From Paenibacillus algorifonticola (GTDB taxonomy: Bacteria > Bacillota > Bacilli > Paenibacillales > Paenibacillaceae): a stretch of DNA of 64,000 nucleotides. Positions 40,220 to 48,869 of the stretch are shown piece by piece (within the stretch, counting starts at the first letter, position 1; each line of letters starts with the position of its first letter). The position numbers and the translations under genes were made by a program. The stretch spans positions 124,001 through 188,000 of the forward strand of contig NZ_LAQO01000006.1 of NCBI RefSeq assembly GCF_000971975.1, in the 5' to 3' direction. The notes under the pieces were generated by a model. It was not told the origin of the DNA. It saw only the letters and a program-made list of their open reading frames with translations, and ran no database searches.

Positions 40220-41893
40220 ATGGAAAACAACGTGGACACAAAGCTGTCATCCTCTAACTTTATAAAAAATATTGTGAGCGAAGATTTGAAGACCGGCAAT
40301 GTCCAGGAAATCGTGACGCGCTTTCCGCCGGAGCCGAATGGCTATTTGCATATTGGGCATGCCAAGTCGATTTGCTTGAATTTTGAGCTGGCTGACGATT
40401 TCAAAGGCAGAACGAATCTGCGTTTTGACGATACGAACCCGGTCAAGGAAGATACCGAATACGTCGATTCGATTCAAGAGGACGTGAAGTGGCTGGGCTT
40501 TGATTGGGACGAGCTTCGTTTTGCCTCGGACTATTTCGAAGAGCTTTACAATCGTGCAGTGCTGCTCATTAACAAAGGCAAAGCATACGTATGCGACCTG
40601 TCCGCCGAGCAAATCCGCGAGACGCGCGGCACGCTGACACAGCCTGGGCAAAACAGCCCTTACCGTGAGCGCAGCGTAGAAGAAAACCTCGATCTGTTCG
40701 CCCGTATGCGCGCCGGAGAATTTCCTGACGGCTCAAAGGTGCTGAGAGCGAAGATCGATATGGCTTCGCCGAATATCAACCTGCGTGATCCGGTGCTGTA
40801 CCGTATCGCTCATGCCCATCATCACCGGACTGGCGATGCTTGGTGCATTTACCCGATGTACGATTATGCGCATCCGATCAGTGACGCGATTGAAGGCATT
40901 ACGCATTCCATCTGTACGCTGGAGTTCGCCGATCACCGTCCGCTCTATGATTGGGCGATTGCCGAATGCGAGATGCCGGCGGTGCCTCGTCAATACGAGT
41001 TCGCCCGTCTGAACGTCACGAATACCGTGATGAGCAAAAGAAAGCTGAAGCAGCTTGTCGACGAGAAAGTCGTAGACGGCTGGGACGATCCACGGATGCC
41101 GACGATCAGCGGCCTGCGCCGCAAAGGCTTTACGGCGGAAGCGATTCGCGCCTTCTGCCGCGAGATCGGGGTTGCCAAGGCGAACAGCACGGTCGATGAG
41201 CGGATGCTGGAGCATTTTATTCGTGAGGACTTGAAGCTTAAGGCGCTTCGTACGATGGCGGTATTGCGTCCGCTCAAAGTCGTCATTACGAACTATCCAG
41301 AAGGCCAAACCGAGCTGCTGGATGCAGAAAATAACGCCGAGAACGAAGACATGGGCATTCGTCAAATTCCGTTTGGGCGCGAGATTTATATTGAGCAGGA
41401 TGATTTTATGGAAAATCCTCCAAATAAATATTTCCGCCTGTTCCCTGGCAATGAAGTGCGTCTGAAGCATGCTTATTTCATTACTTGCCAAGAGGTTGTG
41501 AAAAATGAAGCGGGCGACGTTATTGAGCTTCGCTGCACATACGATCCGGCAACGAAAAGCGGCTCGGGCTTCAACGCCCGCAAGGTGAAGGGCACCATTC
41601 ACTGGGTTGAAGCGTCGCAGGCGGTTGCTGCAGACTTCCGCTTGTTCGAGCCTCTTATTACGAATGAAGCAGAAGAGGAAGGCAAGCCGTTCCTCGAATG
41701 TATCAACCCGAACAACCTGGAGCTGCTTCAAGGCTTCGTGGAGCCGAATATGAAGGATGCCGAAGGACAGGCGAAGTTCCAGTTTTTCCGCCACGGCTAC
41801 TTCAATGTTGATCCGAAGGATACGACGCCGGAGAAGCTTGCTTTCAACCGCATCGTTTCGCTGAAAAGCTCTTTTGACCCAGCGAAAGCATAA
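40220..41893 (+). CDS. glnS: Glutaminyl-tRNA synthetase
   Basis: Charges tRNA-Gln directly with glutamine. The 557-residue class Ic synthetase shows the HIGH motif as YLHIGHAKS (about residue 44), the family segment [40 protein letters not shown], and the KMSKS-type loop NTVMSKRKL. The C-terminal anticodon-binding beta-barrels are full length. Most Bacillota lack GlnRS and use GatCAB transamidation of Glu-tRNA-Gln, so this gene suggests horizontal origin. The C-terminal YqeY-like extension found in some Paenibacillus GlnRS proteins is absent. I chose ATG 40220, after GGGAAAGG, over TTG 40211. A terminator follows the gene. Confidence 0.95.
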   Translation: MENNVDTKLSSSNFIKNIVSEDLKTGNVQEIVTRFPPEPNGYLHIGHAKSICLNFELADDFKGRTNLRFDDTNPVKEDTEYVDSIQEDVKWLGFDWDELRFASDYFEELYNRAVLLINKGKAYVCDLSAEQIRETRGTLTQPGQNSPYRERSVEENLDLFARMRAGEFPDGSKVLRAKIDMASPNINLRDPVLYRIAHAHHHRTGDAWCIYPMYDYAHPISDAIEGITHSICTLEFADHRPLYDWAIAECEMPAVPRQYEFARLNVTNTVMSKRKLKQLVDEKVVDGWDDPRMPTISGLRRKGFTAEAIRAFCREIGVAKANSTVDERMLEHFIREDLKLKALRTMAVLRPLKVVITNYPEGQTELLDAENNAENEDMGIRQIPFGREIYIEQDDFMENPPNKYFRLFPGNEVRLKHAYFITCQEVVKNEAGDVIELRCTYDPATKSGSGFNARKVKGTIHWVEASQAVAADFRLFEPLITNEAEEEGKPFLECINPNNLELLQGFVEPNMKDAEGQAKFQFFRHGYFNVDPKDTTPEKLAFNRIVSLKSSFDPAKA

Positions 41894-41916
41894 GAACAGC
41901 AGTCGAGCAATAGGAT

Positions 41917-41967
41917 AAGCCGTGAATGCCTGCTTTATGAGCAGCGTTCGCGGCTTTTGCTTTTTTT
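41917..41967 (+). terminator. Terminator after glnS
   Basis: AAGCCGTGAATGC pairs with GCGTTCGCGGCTT (one mismatch, G-T pairs) and is followed by TTGCTTTTTTT. Confidence 0.8.
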
Positions 41968-42062
41968 ACGCTGCAAGCAGGAATTTGTCACTTTTTGGTG
42001 AATTTTACCTAGTGGCTGCTGCGAAAAAGAAAGCGCAAAAAACATAACTAGGAGCTGAAACG

Positions 42063-42521
42063 ATGAAGAAATTGGAAATTAAAGGAATAGGAACGGTCAG
42101 TGCTTTTAAAGCGACGGCGTATATGATGATTATTCCTTCTGCGCTGTTGTTTTTACTCGGTATTATTTTAACAATGATAGCAGTGGTCGCTCAAGAGCCC
42201 ACTTTACTGGCATTAGGAATTCCGTATATACTAATGCCGGTTTTTCTAATCGGTATATATGGTGCAATTAGTATGTTGGTTGCACTTTTGTATGGCGTAC
42301 TGGCCAAGAAATTCGGCGGCTTGGAGCTGATCGTCCAAGAGAAAACAGAGCTGGATTTAACGAAGGGACCAGCAGGAAACGGGTATGCGCCGGGACCGCA
42401 GTCCAATTTTAACCCGTCCAACAGCCCATTTAACTCTGGCAGCTCGAGCCCGCAATCCAATGTGACGCCGCCTCCACTGCCCAACCTGCCTTCAGGCCCT
42501 GACCAGAACAGCAATACGTAG
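42063..42521 (+). CDS. Two-helix membrane protein with Pro/Asn/Ser-rich tail, unknown function
   Basis: A 152-residue protein with two hydrophobic helices (about residues 18-42 and 50-82) separated by a short turn, then a tail of Pro, Asn, Ser and Gly (about 100-152; NFNPSNSPFNSGSSSP). The layout resembles DUF3566-type small membrane proteins found next to DNA or cell-division genes in other bacteria, but I cannot confirm this by motif. ATG 42063 lies after AGGAGCTG. It stands alone, with a terminator after it. Confidence 0.65.
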   Translation: MKKLEIKGIGTVSAFKATAYMMIIPSALLFLLGIILTMIAVVAQEPTLLALGIPYILMPVFLIGIYGAISMLVALLYGVLAKKFGGLELIVQEKTELDLTKGPAGNGYAPGPQSNFNPSNSPFNSGSSSPQSNVTPPPLPNLPSGPDQNSNT

Positions 42522-42577
42522 GCGCTGTTTTATCCAATGCCTAATTAATTATGATTCCGAATATGATCTCAACCATG

Positions 42578-42612
42578 AAATCCTTCTTATTTGCAAGAAG
42601 GATTTTGTTTTG
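42578..42612 (+). terminator. Terminator after the membrane protein gene
   Basis: AAATCCTTCTT ATTTGC AAGAAGGATTT, a perfect 11-bp stem followed by TGTTTT. It overlaps the upstream extension of the next ORF, supporting the later start chosen for that gene. Confidence 0.85.
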
Positions 42613-42677
42613 CCGTCTTAGATGCTGGATGTCTAGATGTTGTGCTCGACCATGATACGAAAATAGGGGGATTTGAT

Positions 42678-43490
42678 GTGGATACAACGATCGTAAGAGA
42701 GGCACAGCGAGTGGCGGTTTTGGCAGCGAGAGAGGCGGGAGTGCTGTTGAAAAAGCTTTTTGAAAAGCTCGATTCCAGTGCTTTTCAGCACAAAGACGAC
42801 TCTGGCGATTTGGTGACTGAAGCGGACCATCAGGCGGAAGCGATTATTTTGGCGAAAATTAGGCAGGCGTTTCCGGGACATCAGGTGATTTCGGAGGAGG
42901 CTGGGGACAATCGTCTGGCGAGTGACTGGCTGTGGCTGGTCGATCCGCTGGATGGGACGAATAATTTCGCGGTCGGGATGCCGTTATTTGCTGTATCTAT
43001 TACGCTCATGTATCAGCGCGAGGCGGTTATGGCGGTCATTTATGAGCCGCTGACGGACCGCTTGTACGAGGCTGCCGCCAATGGCGGTTTCCGCTGCAAT
43101 GGACGTCTTATTCGGATAGGTGAGCCGCGCCCCTTCAAAAAAGCAACGGTCGGCTGGATTCAAGGGCATAAGGTACAGCAGGAGCAGCGGGCGGTGAGGC
43201 TGCGCCAGCATCTTGATGCAAACACCAAGCGAATGATGCGGCTATGGGCGCCTACCTTGCAATGGAGTATGCTGGCGAAGGGCGATCTGGATGCGATTAT
43301 TTTGTACAACTCGGAGGGCGAGGACCTTTATTCGGGAATGCTCATGGTGCGCGAGGCGGGTGGCATCATTACCGACTATGAGGGCAGGCCCTTCACAGGC
43401 ATGAGCCGCGAGCCATATTTGATTGCGTGCCATCCGCAGCATTTGCCTTTTTTTCGTGGTCTTGTGCATAATGGCCTTGTTGGGAAGTGA
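42678..43490 (+). CDS. Inositol monophosphatase family phosphatase
   Basis: Mg2+-dependent phosphatase of the IMPase/CysQ/FBPase superfamily, 270 residues. Motifs: SGDLVTEADHQAE, VISEEAGD with the metal-binding Glu, and WLVDPLDGTNNFAVGMPLF with the DPxDGT core. The late motif is GEDLYSGMLMVREAGGIITD, where the usual WDxxAG metal Asp region is altered (ED...SG), so the last ligand may differ. I chose GTG 42678, with AGGGGG 7 bases before; the frame extends to 42591 but a terminator hairpin lies there. It is 57 bp before the ADP-ribosylglycohydrolase gene, possibly cotranscribed. The substrate may be inositol phosphate, NADP(H) or PAP. Confidence 0.9.
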   Translation: MDTTIVREAQRVAVLAAREAGVLLKKLFEKLDSSAFQHKDDSGDLVTEADHQAEAIILAKIRQAFPGHQVISEEAGDNRLASDWLWLVDPLDGTNNFAVGMPLFAVSITLMYQREAVMAVIYEPLTDRLYEAAANGGFRCNGRLIRIGEPRPFKKATVGWIQGHKVQQEQRAVRLRQHLDANTKRMMRLWAPTLQWSMLAKGDLDAIILYNSEGEDLYSGMLMVREAGGIITDYEGRPFTGMSREPYLIACHPQHLPFFRGLVHNGLVGK

Positions 43491-43547
43491 GCGAAAATGC
43501 TTTACTATACCGCTAGTCCAAGCTGGTAGCAGCAGGAGGTTTATGAA

Positions 43548-44489
43548 ATGAATCTATCTATTCAAGCAGGATTAATAGGGCTTTGCATCGGGGATGCGTT
43601 AGGGGTTCCCGTGGAATTTTGCAGTCGGAAGGCGCTAATGAAGGAGCCTTTAACAGATATGATCGGTTACGGCTCACATCAGCAACCGCCGGGCACTTGG
43701 TCGGATGATGCGTCTTTGACCTTATGTCTGGTGGAGAGCCTCGCCCATTGCAAAGGCGTTGATGTGCATGATGTGGCGAGGCGTTTCGTGGAATGGAAGC
43801 GGGGCGAGCGCTGGACGCCGCATGGCGAGGTATTCGATATTGGCATAGCGACGAGCGAGGCGATTGCTCGGCTTGCGCGTGGGGCAGAGCCTGAGCTGGC
43901 AGGCGGTATCGGCGAATACAGCAATGGCAACGGCTCATTGATGCGCATTTTGCCGATGGCCTACTGGCTGCTAGATGCTAGCAGAGAGGAACGGTCGGCT
44001 GCGGTTGGCAAAGTTTCATCGTTAACCCATAGGCATCCTTTATCGATTATGGCCTGCGTTTATTATACGGAGTATGCCGTACAATTGTTGATGGGCCATG
44101 GCCCTCAAGAGAGTTATACGGCAACGAATCGGGCGTTTCAGCTTTTTTATGCGGGTGATAGTCATCTGGAGCGTTTTGAACGTCTGCTTAGCGGGCAGCT
44201 GGCAAATCTGAACGAGGACAGCATTGCTTCGTCGGGCTATGTCATGCACACGCTGGAAGCAAGCATTTGGAGCCTGCTGACGACCGACAGCTATGCGGCG
44301 GCGGTACTTCGTGCTATTAACTTAGGGGAAGATACGGACACGACAGGTGCGGTAACGGGCGGTCTAGCGGGCATCTATTACGGCCTGTCGTCCATACCCT
44401 CGCATTGGCTGGAAAAGCTTGTGCGAGCAGATGAACTATTCCAGCTATGCGACAGTTTTAACGAAGGGCTTGCGGAGCTGAAGCGATAG
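43548..44489 (+). CDS. ADP-ribosylglycohydrolase family protein
   Basis: Removes ADP-ribose from proteins or small molecules, or hydrolyses related N-glycosides. The 313-residue all-helical protein has the two Mg2+-binding motifs of the DraG/ARH family: GTWSDDASLTLCL (about residues 49-61) and LGEDTDTTGAVTGGLAGIYYG (about 263-283), plus GLCIGDALGVPVEF at the N-terminus and NGSLMRILPMAYW in the middle. All catalytic Asp residues appear present. ATG 43548 follows GCAGGAGG. Directly downstream of the IMPase-like gene; a nucleotide-sugar salvage or a stress-related de-ADP-ribosylation role are both possible. Confidence 0.9.
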   Translation: MNLSIQAGLIGLCIGDALGVPVEFCSRKALMKEPLTDMIGYGSHQQPPGTWSDDASLTLCLVESLAHCKGVDVHDVARRFVEWKRGERWTPHGEVFDIGIATSEAIARLARGAEPELAGGIGEYSNGNGSLMRILPMAYWLLDASREERSAAVGKVSSLTHRHPLSIMACVYYTEYAVQLLMGHGPQESYTATNRAFQLFYAGDSHLERFERLLSGQLANLNEDSIASSGYVMHTLEASIWSLLTTDSYAAAVLRAINLGEDTDTTGAVTGGLAGIYYGLSSIPSHWLEKLVRADELFQLCDSFNEGLAELKR

Positions 44490-44575
44490 AGCCATCTAGC
44501 GTAAGATCCCGCCGGGTCTACTGGCCTCTCTTCGTTTAACACCACATAACCGTTCTCCAGCAAAAAATATAAGCC

Positions 44576-44620
44576 AGCCGCCGCCGCTTCCCTTAGTTCT
44601 ATAAGGGTGCGGCGGCTTTG
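44576..44620. terminator. Bidirectional hairpin between the convergent ADP-ribosylglycohydrolase and LLM genes
   Basis: AGCCGCCGC pairs with GCGGCGGCT, with an inner CCCTTA/TAAGGG stem. It ends two convergent genes. Confidence 0.7.
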
Positions 44621-44624
44621 CATA

Positions 44625-45980
44625 TTAATGGCTCGTTGCTCTAGTAAAACGATTGCGCGGCAGCGGCAAGTTAAAATGCTCCCGCAGCGTAACGCCTTCA
44701 TATTCGGTGCGGAAAAGGCCGCGCTGCTGCAAAATCGGCACGACCCGATCGACAAAAAGCTCTAGTCCATCCGGCAGCAGCGGAGCCATGAGCATAAAGC
44801 CGTCAGCCGCCTGCTCGGAGAACCATTCCTCCAAAGTGTCCGCGATTTTCTCGGCGGTGCCGACGAAATGATCGCCGCTGAATGAGCCTGTGAGAAAGGA
44901 ATACACCTCGCGCAGCGTCGGATTTTCCCTTGCGATGACCGGCTGATGCTTGAGGTAGTCCGTTTTATCCAGCTTGATGCGGTCGAGCCCGACCTCATGA
45001 GCGCGTGACTCCAGCGTATATCCAGAAAAATCGATCCCCTGAAAATAATCCGCCAGAAAGCCGATGCCCTGCTCCTCCGTAATCAACGCCTCCAGCTGCT
45101 TAAGCTTCGCCCGCGCTTCCTCCTCGGTATCGCCAATAATCGGCGAAATGCCTTGCAAAATATAAATATCCCCGGGTGCGCGCCCCCATTTAGCGGCTTT
45201 GCCTTTAAACGATTGGTAGAACGCCTGCGCCTCTTCCTTGCTGTGCTTGATCGAGAAAATAACTTCCGCTGTTCGCGAGGCGAAATCCTGTCCGGCTTCA
45301 GAATTTCCGGCCTGTACGAGCACAGGATGCCCCTGCCGCGAGCGACCGATATTTAACGGTCCTTCCACCGAGAAAAACTCGCCTTGATGCTGGAGCCGGT
45401 GCAGCTTCTCCTTATGGAAAAACTGCCCCGATTCCTTGTCTCGGACGAAGGCTTCGTCCTCCCAAGAATCCCACAACCCCTGCACAACCTCGAGAAATTC
45501 CTCTGCCCGTCTGTACCGAAGACTATGCTCGAAATGCTCATCCCTGCCAAAATTGCGCGCCGTATTCCCTGACAGATCCCGCGTGGTGACAATGTTCCAG
45601 CCAACCCGGCCTTTGCTTATCTGATCGGCAGACAGCAGCAGCCGGGCCAGATTGAAGGGCTCAATATAAGAGGTTGAGGCGGTGGCGACTACGCCGATGT
45701 GCGTCGTGGCGCACGCTAAAGCGGTAATCAGTGTAATCGGCTCAAAACGGTTTAGAATGTTCGGATGGGATTGCTCATTAATCGCCAGGCTGTCCGCGAT
45801 AAAAGCGATATCGAATTTTCCGCGTTCAGCGGTTCGGGCCAGCTTGCGGTAATAGTCAATATCGATGCTGGCATCCGGCTGCGCATGGGGATGACGCCAG
45901 CCCGCCACATGCATGCCTGTGCCAACCAAATAAGCGGATAATTTCATTTGCCTGCGTTTCCGCGCGGTTTCTTGGGACAT
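44625..45980 (-). CDS. LLM-class FMN-dependent monooxygenase (NtaA/SnaA/DszA/SoxA subfamily)
   Basis: Flavin-dependent monooxygenase with a luciferase-like barrel, 451 residues, using FMNH2 from a separate reductase. Subfamily markers: KLSAYLVGTGMHVAGWRHP, FDIAFIADSLAINEQSH, RVGWNIVTTRDLSGNTARNFG, RRAEEFLEVVQGLWDSWED and QGHPVLVQAGNSEAGQDFA. Members of this subfamily cleave C-S or C-N bonds in organosulfur or amine compounds (DszA, SoxA, NtaA, YxeK). It diverges from a MetNIQ-type ABC transporter, a frequent pairing in sulfur-scavenging loci. Ribosome site GGAGGAGC precedes ATG 45980. The substrate is inferred as an organosulfur compound. No flavin reductase is adjacent. Confidence 0.88.
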   Translation of the reverse strand: MSQETARKRRQMKLSAYLVGTGMHVAGWRHPHAQPDASIDIDYYRKLARTAERGKFDIAFIADSLAINEQSHPNILNRFEPITLITALACATTHIGVVATASTSYIEPFNLARLLLSADQISKGRVGWNIVTTRDLSGNTARNFGRDEHFEHSLRYRRAEEFLEVVQGLWDSWEDEAFVRDKESGQFFHKEKLHRLQHQGEFFSVEGPLNIGRSRQGHPVLVQAGNSEAGQDFASRTAEVIFSIKHSKEEAQAFYQSFKGKAAKWGRAPGDIYILQGISPIIGDTEEEARAKLKQLEALITEEQGIGFLADYFQGIDFSGYTLESRAHEVGLDRIKLDKTDYLKHQPVIARENPTLREVYSFLTGSFSGDHFVGTAEKIADTLEEWFSEQAADGFMLMAPLLPDGLELFVDRVVPILQQRGLFRTEYEGVTLREHFNLPLPRNRFTRATSH

Positions 45981-46097
45981 GTCAAGCTCCTCCTTGATAG
46001 ATGGGATAATATATTAAGTGAACAGGGTGGAATAGTTTGCTTTAATTTATCACCTTCATTTTCTAGCGTCAATCCCGATTATTGCCAAAAAAAGAAG

Positions 46098-46126
46098 TTG
46101 ACACCGCTGGGCAATTGCTTTAAATT
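46098..46126 (+). promoter_or_regulatory. Promoter for the MetNIQ-type operon
   Basis: TTGACA (46098-46103), 17-bp spacer, TAAATT (46121-46126). Transcription would begin near 46133, leaving a 140-nt leader before the first gene. Confidence 0.65.
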
Positions 46127-46143
46127 AATAAAACAAATAGGAA

Positions 46144-46246
46144 TAGTTGGTTTTCGGGTGATAAGCCCAAAACTAGTTGACCAGAACACTGGAAACTAAA
46201 CTCTCCACCGAACAGATTGAACGGTGCTGAAGTTTGGTTTTTTTTA
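46144..46246 (+). promoter_or_regulatory. Leader terminator with competing stems, possible attenuator/riboswitch
   Basis: In the leader of the transporter operon, ACTAAACT (46195-46202) and CACCG (46206-46210) pair with CGGTG (46222-46226) and AGTTTGGT (46231-46238), followed by eight T: a full rho-independent terminator before the first gene. Upstream, a TAGTTGG...CCCAAAACTA stem (46144-46175) and CCAG AACA CTGG (46181-46192) could compete with it. It does not match the SAM-I riboswitch core or a T-box AGGGUGG signature. The ligand and mechanism are unknown. Confidence 0.55.
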
Positions 46247-46274
46247 TTTTCAGGGAGGAGAGGAGTTTTTCAGC

Positions 46275-47060
46275 ATGATCGTCATAAAGGATTTGCATAA
46301 AACCTATACAAGCGGAAGCAGTACGATTACTGCCTTGGATAATATTAACCTGACGATTGATAAGGGGGATATTTTCGGCATTATCGGCTTTAGCGGGGCA
46401 GGCAAATCCTCGTTGATCCGCTGTCTGAACCGGCTCGAAGAGCCTGATTCAGGCTCGATTGAAATCGGCGGAAAGGTACTGACTGATTTGTCTGGCAAGG
46501 AGCTGCGGCTGGCAAGGCGGAAAATCGGGATGATTTTTCAACAGTTTAATTTGCTGGATTCACAAAATGTGTTTCAAAATGTCGCTTTTCCACTTCAAGT
46601 GGCCGGTTATCCGAAGCCGTTCATTCGGGAGCGCGTGCGAGAGATGCTGGAGCTGGTCGGACTGTCCGACAAGGAGCATATGTATCCGTCCCAGCTCAGC
46701 GGCGGACAGAAGCAGCGGGTAGGCATTGCCCGGGCGCTTGTGAATGAGCCGGATGTGCTGCTCAGCGATGAGGCGACCTCAGCGCTTGATCCGCAGACGA
46801 CCTACTCCATTCTGGAGCTGCTCCAGGATATTAACCGCAAGCTGAAGCTGACGATCGTATTAATTACGCATGAGCTGGATGTGCTGCAGCATATTTGCCG
46901 CCATATGGCGGTCATCGAGCATGGCTCCATCGTAGAGACAGGGACGGTCGACAAGCTGTTTATGGACCCTGTCAGCTATACCGCCCGCCGGTTCGTCAGC
47001 ATCATCGATTATTACCGGGACAAACGGTCGATCATGGAGGGGCTGGGAGCAGGAATATGA
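46275..47060 (+). CDS. metN: MetN-type ABC importer ATPase without C-terminal regulatory domain
   Basis: ATPase of a methionine/organosulfur uptake importer. The 261 residues hold one ABC domain: Walker [10 protein letters not shown] (about residues 37-45), Q-loop IFQQFNLL, signature [15 protein letters not shown], Walker [16 protein letters not shown]-loop ITHELD. Canonical MetN has about 340 residues, with a C-terminal NIL/ACT-like domain that binds methionine and inhibits uptake; this protein ends about 20 residues after the ABC domain, so that feedback is missing. ATG 46275 follows GGGAGGAGAGGAG. Its stop overlaps the permease start (ATGA). The leader has a terminator. Methionine is possible, but another sulfur compound is as likely. 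Confidence 0.88.
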   Translation: MIVIKDLHKTYTSGSSTITALDNINLTIDKGDIFGIIGFSGAGKSSLIRCLNRLEEPDSGSIEIGGKVLTDLSGKELRLARRKIGMIFQQFNLLDSQNVFQNVAFPLQVAGYPKPFIRERVREMLELVGLSDKEHMYPSQLSGGQKQRVGIARALVNEPDVLLSDEATSALDPQTTYSILELLQDINRKLKLTIVLITHELDVLQHICRHMAVIEHGSIVETGTVDKLFMDPVSYTARRFVSIIDYYRDKRSIMEGLGAGI

Positions 47061-47722
47061 GAGATGATCTGTTCGAGCTGCTATGGGAGGGACTGCTGGA
47101 GACGCTGTATATGGTAGCTTGGTCGTCGGTATTTGCTTTAATCATTGGCATTTTGCTAGGCATTATATTAGTCGTCAGCGAGAAGGGGGGTATTTTGGAG
47201 GCGCCGATCGTGGGCAAAATCATTGGGACGGCGATTAATGGCGTACGCTCGCTGCCTTTTATTATTTTGATCGTGCTGCTGCTGCCGTTGTCCCGGCTTA
47301 TTGTAGGTACCTCGCTTGGCCCGACAGCAGCCATCGTCGCTTTATCGATTGGAGCCTCGCCCTTTCTGGGCCGTATTATTGAAAACTCCTTAAAGGAGGT
47401 GAGTGCGGGCAAAATTGAAGCGGCCAAAGCGATGGGAGCGACGCCGCTAACCATTATATTCCGCGTGCTGATTCCCGAAGCGCTTCCGGCGCTCGTTCGG
47501 GGCATGACCATCGCCGTCATTGCCATTACGGAATTTACAGCGGTAGCAGGAGCGATTGGCGCTGGGGGACTTGGCAGCCTGGCTATCCGCTTCGGCTATC
47601 AGCGGTTTCGCGAAGATATTTTAATCGCTACCGTTATCGTCATTATTTTGTTGGTGCAAATTATTCAACTGTCAGGCGATAGCGTAGCTAAAGCGATTTT
47701 GAAAAAACGTCATCTGGGGTAG
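47057..47722 (+). CDS. metI: MetI-type ABC importer permease
   Basis: A 221-residue permease with five predicted membrane helices and the binding-protein-dependent transport signature, with the EAA loop [20 protein letters not shown] (about residues 121-140), typical of MetI. The opening segment [20 protein letters not shown] and the C-terminal [16 protein letters not shown] are also MetI-like. I chose ATG 47057, which overlaps the upstream stop codon by four bases (ATGA), so the two are translationally coupled. A longer frame exists from 46895 but lies inside metN. Confidence 0.92.
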   Translation: MRDDLFELLWEGLLETLYMVAWSSVFALIIGILLGIILVVSEKGGILEAPIVGKIIGTAINGVRSLPFIILIVLLLPLSRLIVGTSLGPTAAIVALSIGASPFLGRIIENSLKEVSAGKIEAAKAMGATPLTIIFRVLIPEALPALVRGMTIAVIAITEFTAVAGAIGAGGLGSLAIRFGYQRFREDILIATVIVIILLVQIIQLSGDSVAKAILKKRHLG

Positions 47723-47767
47723 CTGTAGCTGCCCTCTAACCTAAATAGAGAAAGCAGGAGTGTAACC

Positions 47768-48670
47768 ATGAAAACAACAAAATGGACTTTTTTATCCGCC
47801 CTTATTCTTATGTTTAGCCTTATCGTCTCAGGCTGCGGTACCGCAGCAAATAATGCCCCGGCAAGCTCGCCGGAAGCAAGCGCGGCTGTAAGCCCTGCCG
47901 AACAAACCCAGTCGCCGGAAGCTTCCGCTTCTGCAGCCCCGCAGGAAGCAGCAACGCTTAAGGTAGGTGCTGCGCCAGTGCCGCATGCCGAAATTTTGGA
48001 GTTTGTAAAGCCGCTGCTTAAGGAGCAGGGCGTTAATTTGGAAGTCGTCGTGCTTGATGATGAGGGCCAGCTCAATCCTGCGCTGTTTGAGAAGCAGATT
48101 GATGCGAACTACTTCCAGCACGTTCCGTACCTGGACTCGATTAAAGGAGAGAAGGGGTATGATTTTGCGGTAACCACGAAAGTTCATGTCGAGCCAATTG
48201 GCCTTTATTCCGAGAAGCTGAAATCGAAGGATGACATTGCGGATGGCGCGACTATTGCGATTCCGAACAACCCATCGAATGAATACAGAGCGCTGGTGCT
48301 GCTCGAGCAGCAAGGGCTGATTAAGCTGAAGGAAGGCTTGGAAAATACGTATGAGGCAACGCCGAAGGACATTGTAGACAATCCTAAAAATCTCAAGTTC
48401 GAGGAAGTGGATTCGGCTACTTTGCCAAGGGTATTGCCTGATGTAGATGGCGCCATTATCAACACGAACCTGGTTTTGGAGGCGGGCATTGATCCGAACA
48501 CTGCGCTGTTCCGCGAGGATGCAGAATCGCCTTACGCCAACATTATCGTCGTCCGCAGCGGTGATGAGAACCGCGACGAAATTAAGAAGCTGGATGCGGT
48601 GCTCGTATCGCCCGAGGTGAAAAAGTTCATTCAGGACAAATACGGCGTGGCGGTTGTGCCAGCATTTTAA
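47768..48670 (+). CDS. metQ: MetQ/NlpA-family substrate-binding lipoprotein
   Basis: A 300-residue binding lipoprotein (lipobox LIVSGC, Cys22) with a Ser/Pro/Ala/Glu-rich linker (to about residue 60) and the NlpA fold: TLKVGAAPVPHAEIL, NYFQHVPYL, KVHVEPIGLYSEKL, IAIPNNPSNEYRAL, and GAIINTNLVLEAG. These match MetQ, which binds D/L-methionine. The ligand here may be another sulfur amino acid or ester, given the adjacent LLM monooxygenase. ATG 47768 follows AAGCAGGAG, 45 bp after the permease, in the same operon. A hairpin terminator follows. Confidence 0.9.
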   Translation: MKTTKWTFLSALILMFSLIVSGCGTAANNAPASSPEASAAVSPAEQTQSPEASASAAPQEAATLKVGAAPVPHAEILEFVKPLLKEQGVNLEVVVLDDEGQLNPALFEKQIDANYFQHVPYLDSIKGEKGYDFAVTTKVHVEPIGLYSEKLKSKDDIADGATIAIPNNPSNEYRALVLLEQQGLIKLKEGLENTYEATPKDIVDNPKNLKFEEVDSATLPRVLPDVDGAIINTNLVLEAGIDPNTALFREDAESPYANIIVVRSGDENRDEIKKLDAVLVSPEVKKFIQDKYGVAVVPAF

Positions 48671-48821
48671 AAATATAAGACTTTATAAGTTTTACCCTTA
48701 TAATGGGCTTATATTTCACCCTCGAAACGGCAGCTTTGCCGCCATAGGATGGCGACAGCCGTTTACGCTTGAGACAAATAAAAGAGGCCAACCAGCATGC
48801 TAGATTTGGCCTGCGATGGAA

Positions 48822-48869
48822 AAGTATGTTCCGTACCGCTATTGCGGGAAAGAACATGCTTTTTTTTAT
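48822..48869. terminator. Bidirectional terminator between metQ and desR
   Basis: AAGTATGTTC pairs with GAACATGCTT (one G-T) plus CCGC/GCGG inside, with a T-run of eight on the plus side. A weaker AGGCCAA/TTGGCCT stem lies just before it (48785-48812). Confidence 0.75.

Noticed and set aside
40733..41794. Minus-strand frame of 353 codons inside glnS
   Set aside because: Antisense shadow of GlnRS, no start signals or family features.
44490..44755. Minus-strand frame containing a protein-like stretch (IELREAAAAGLYFLLENGYV)
   Set aside because: It overlaps the convergent terminator hairpin and the ends of two real genes, and has no ribosome site; the Ala run comes from the GC-rich stem.
46133..46275. 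SAM-I (S-box) riboswitch upstream of the metN-type operon
   Set aside because: The conserved S-box core is absent; only a terminator with competing stems is supported.
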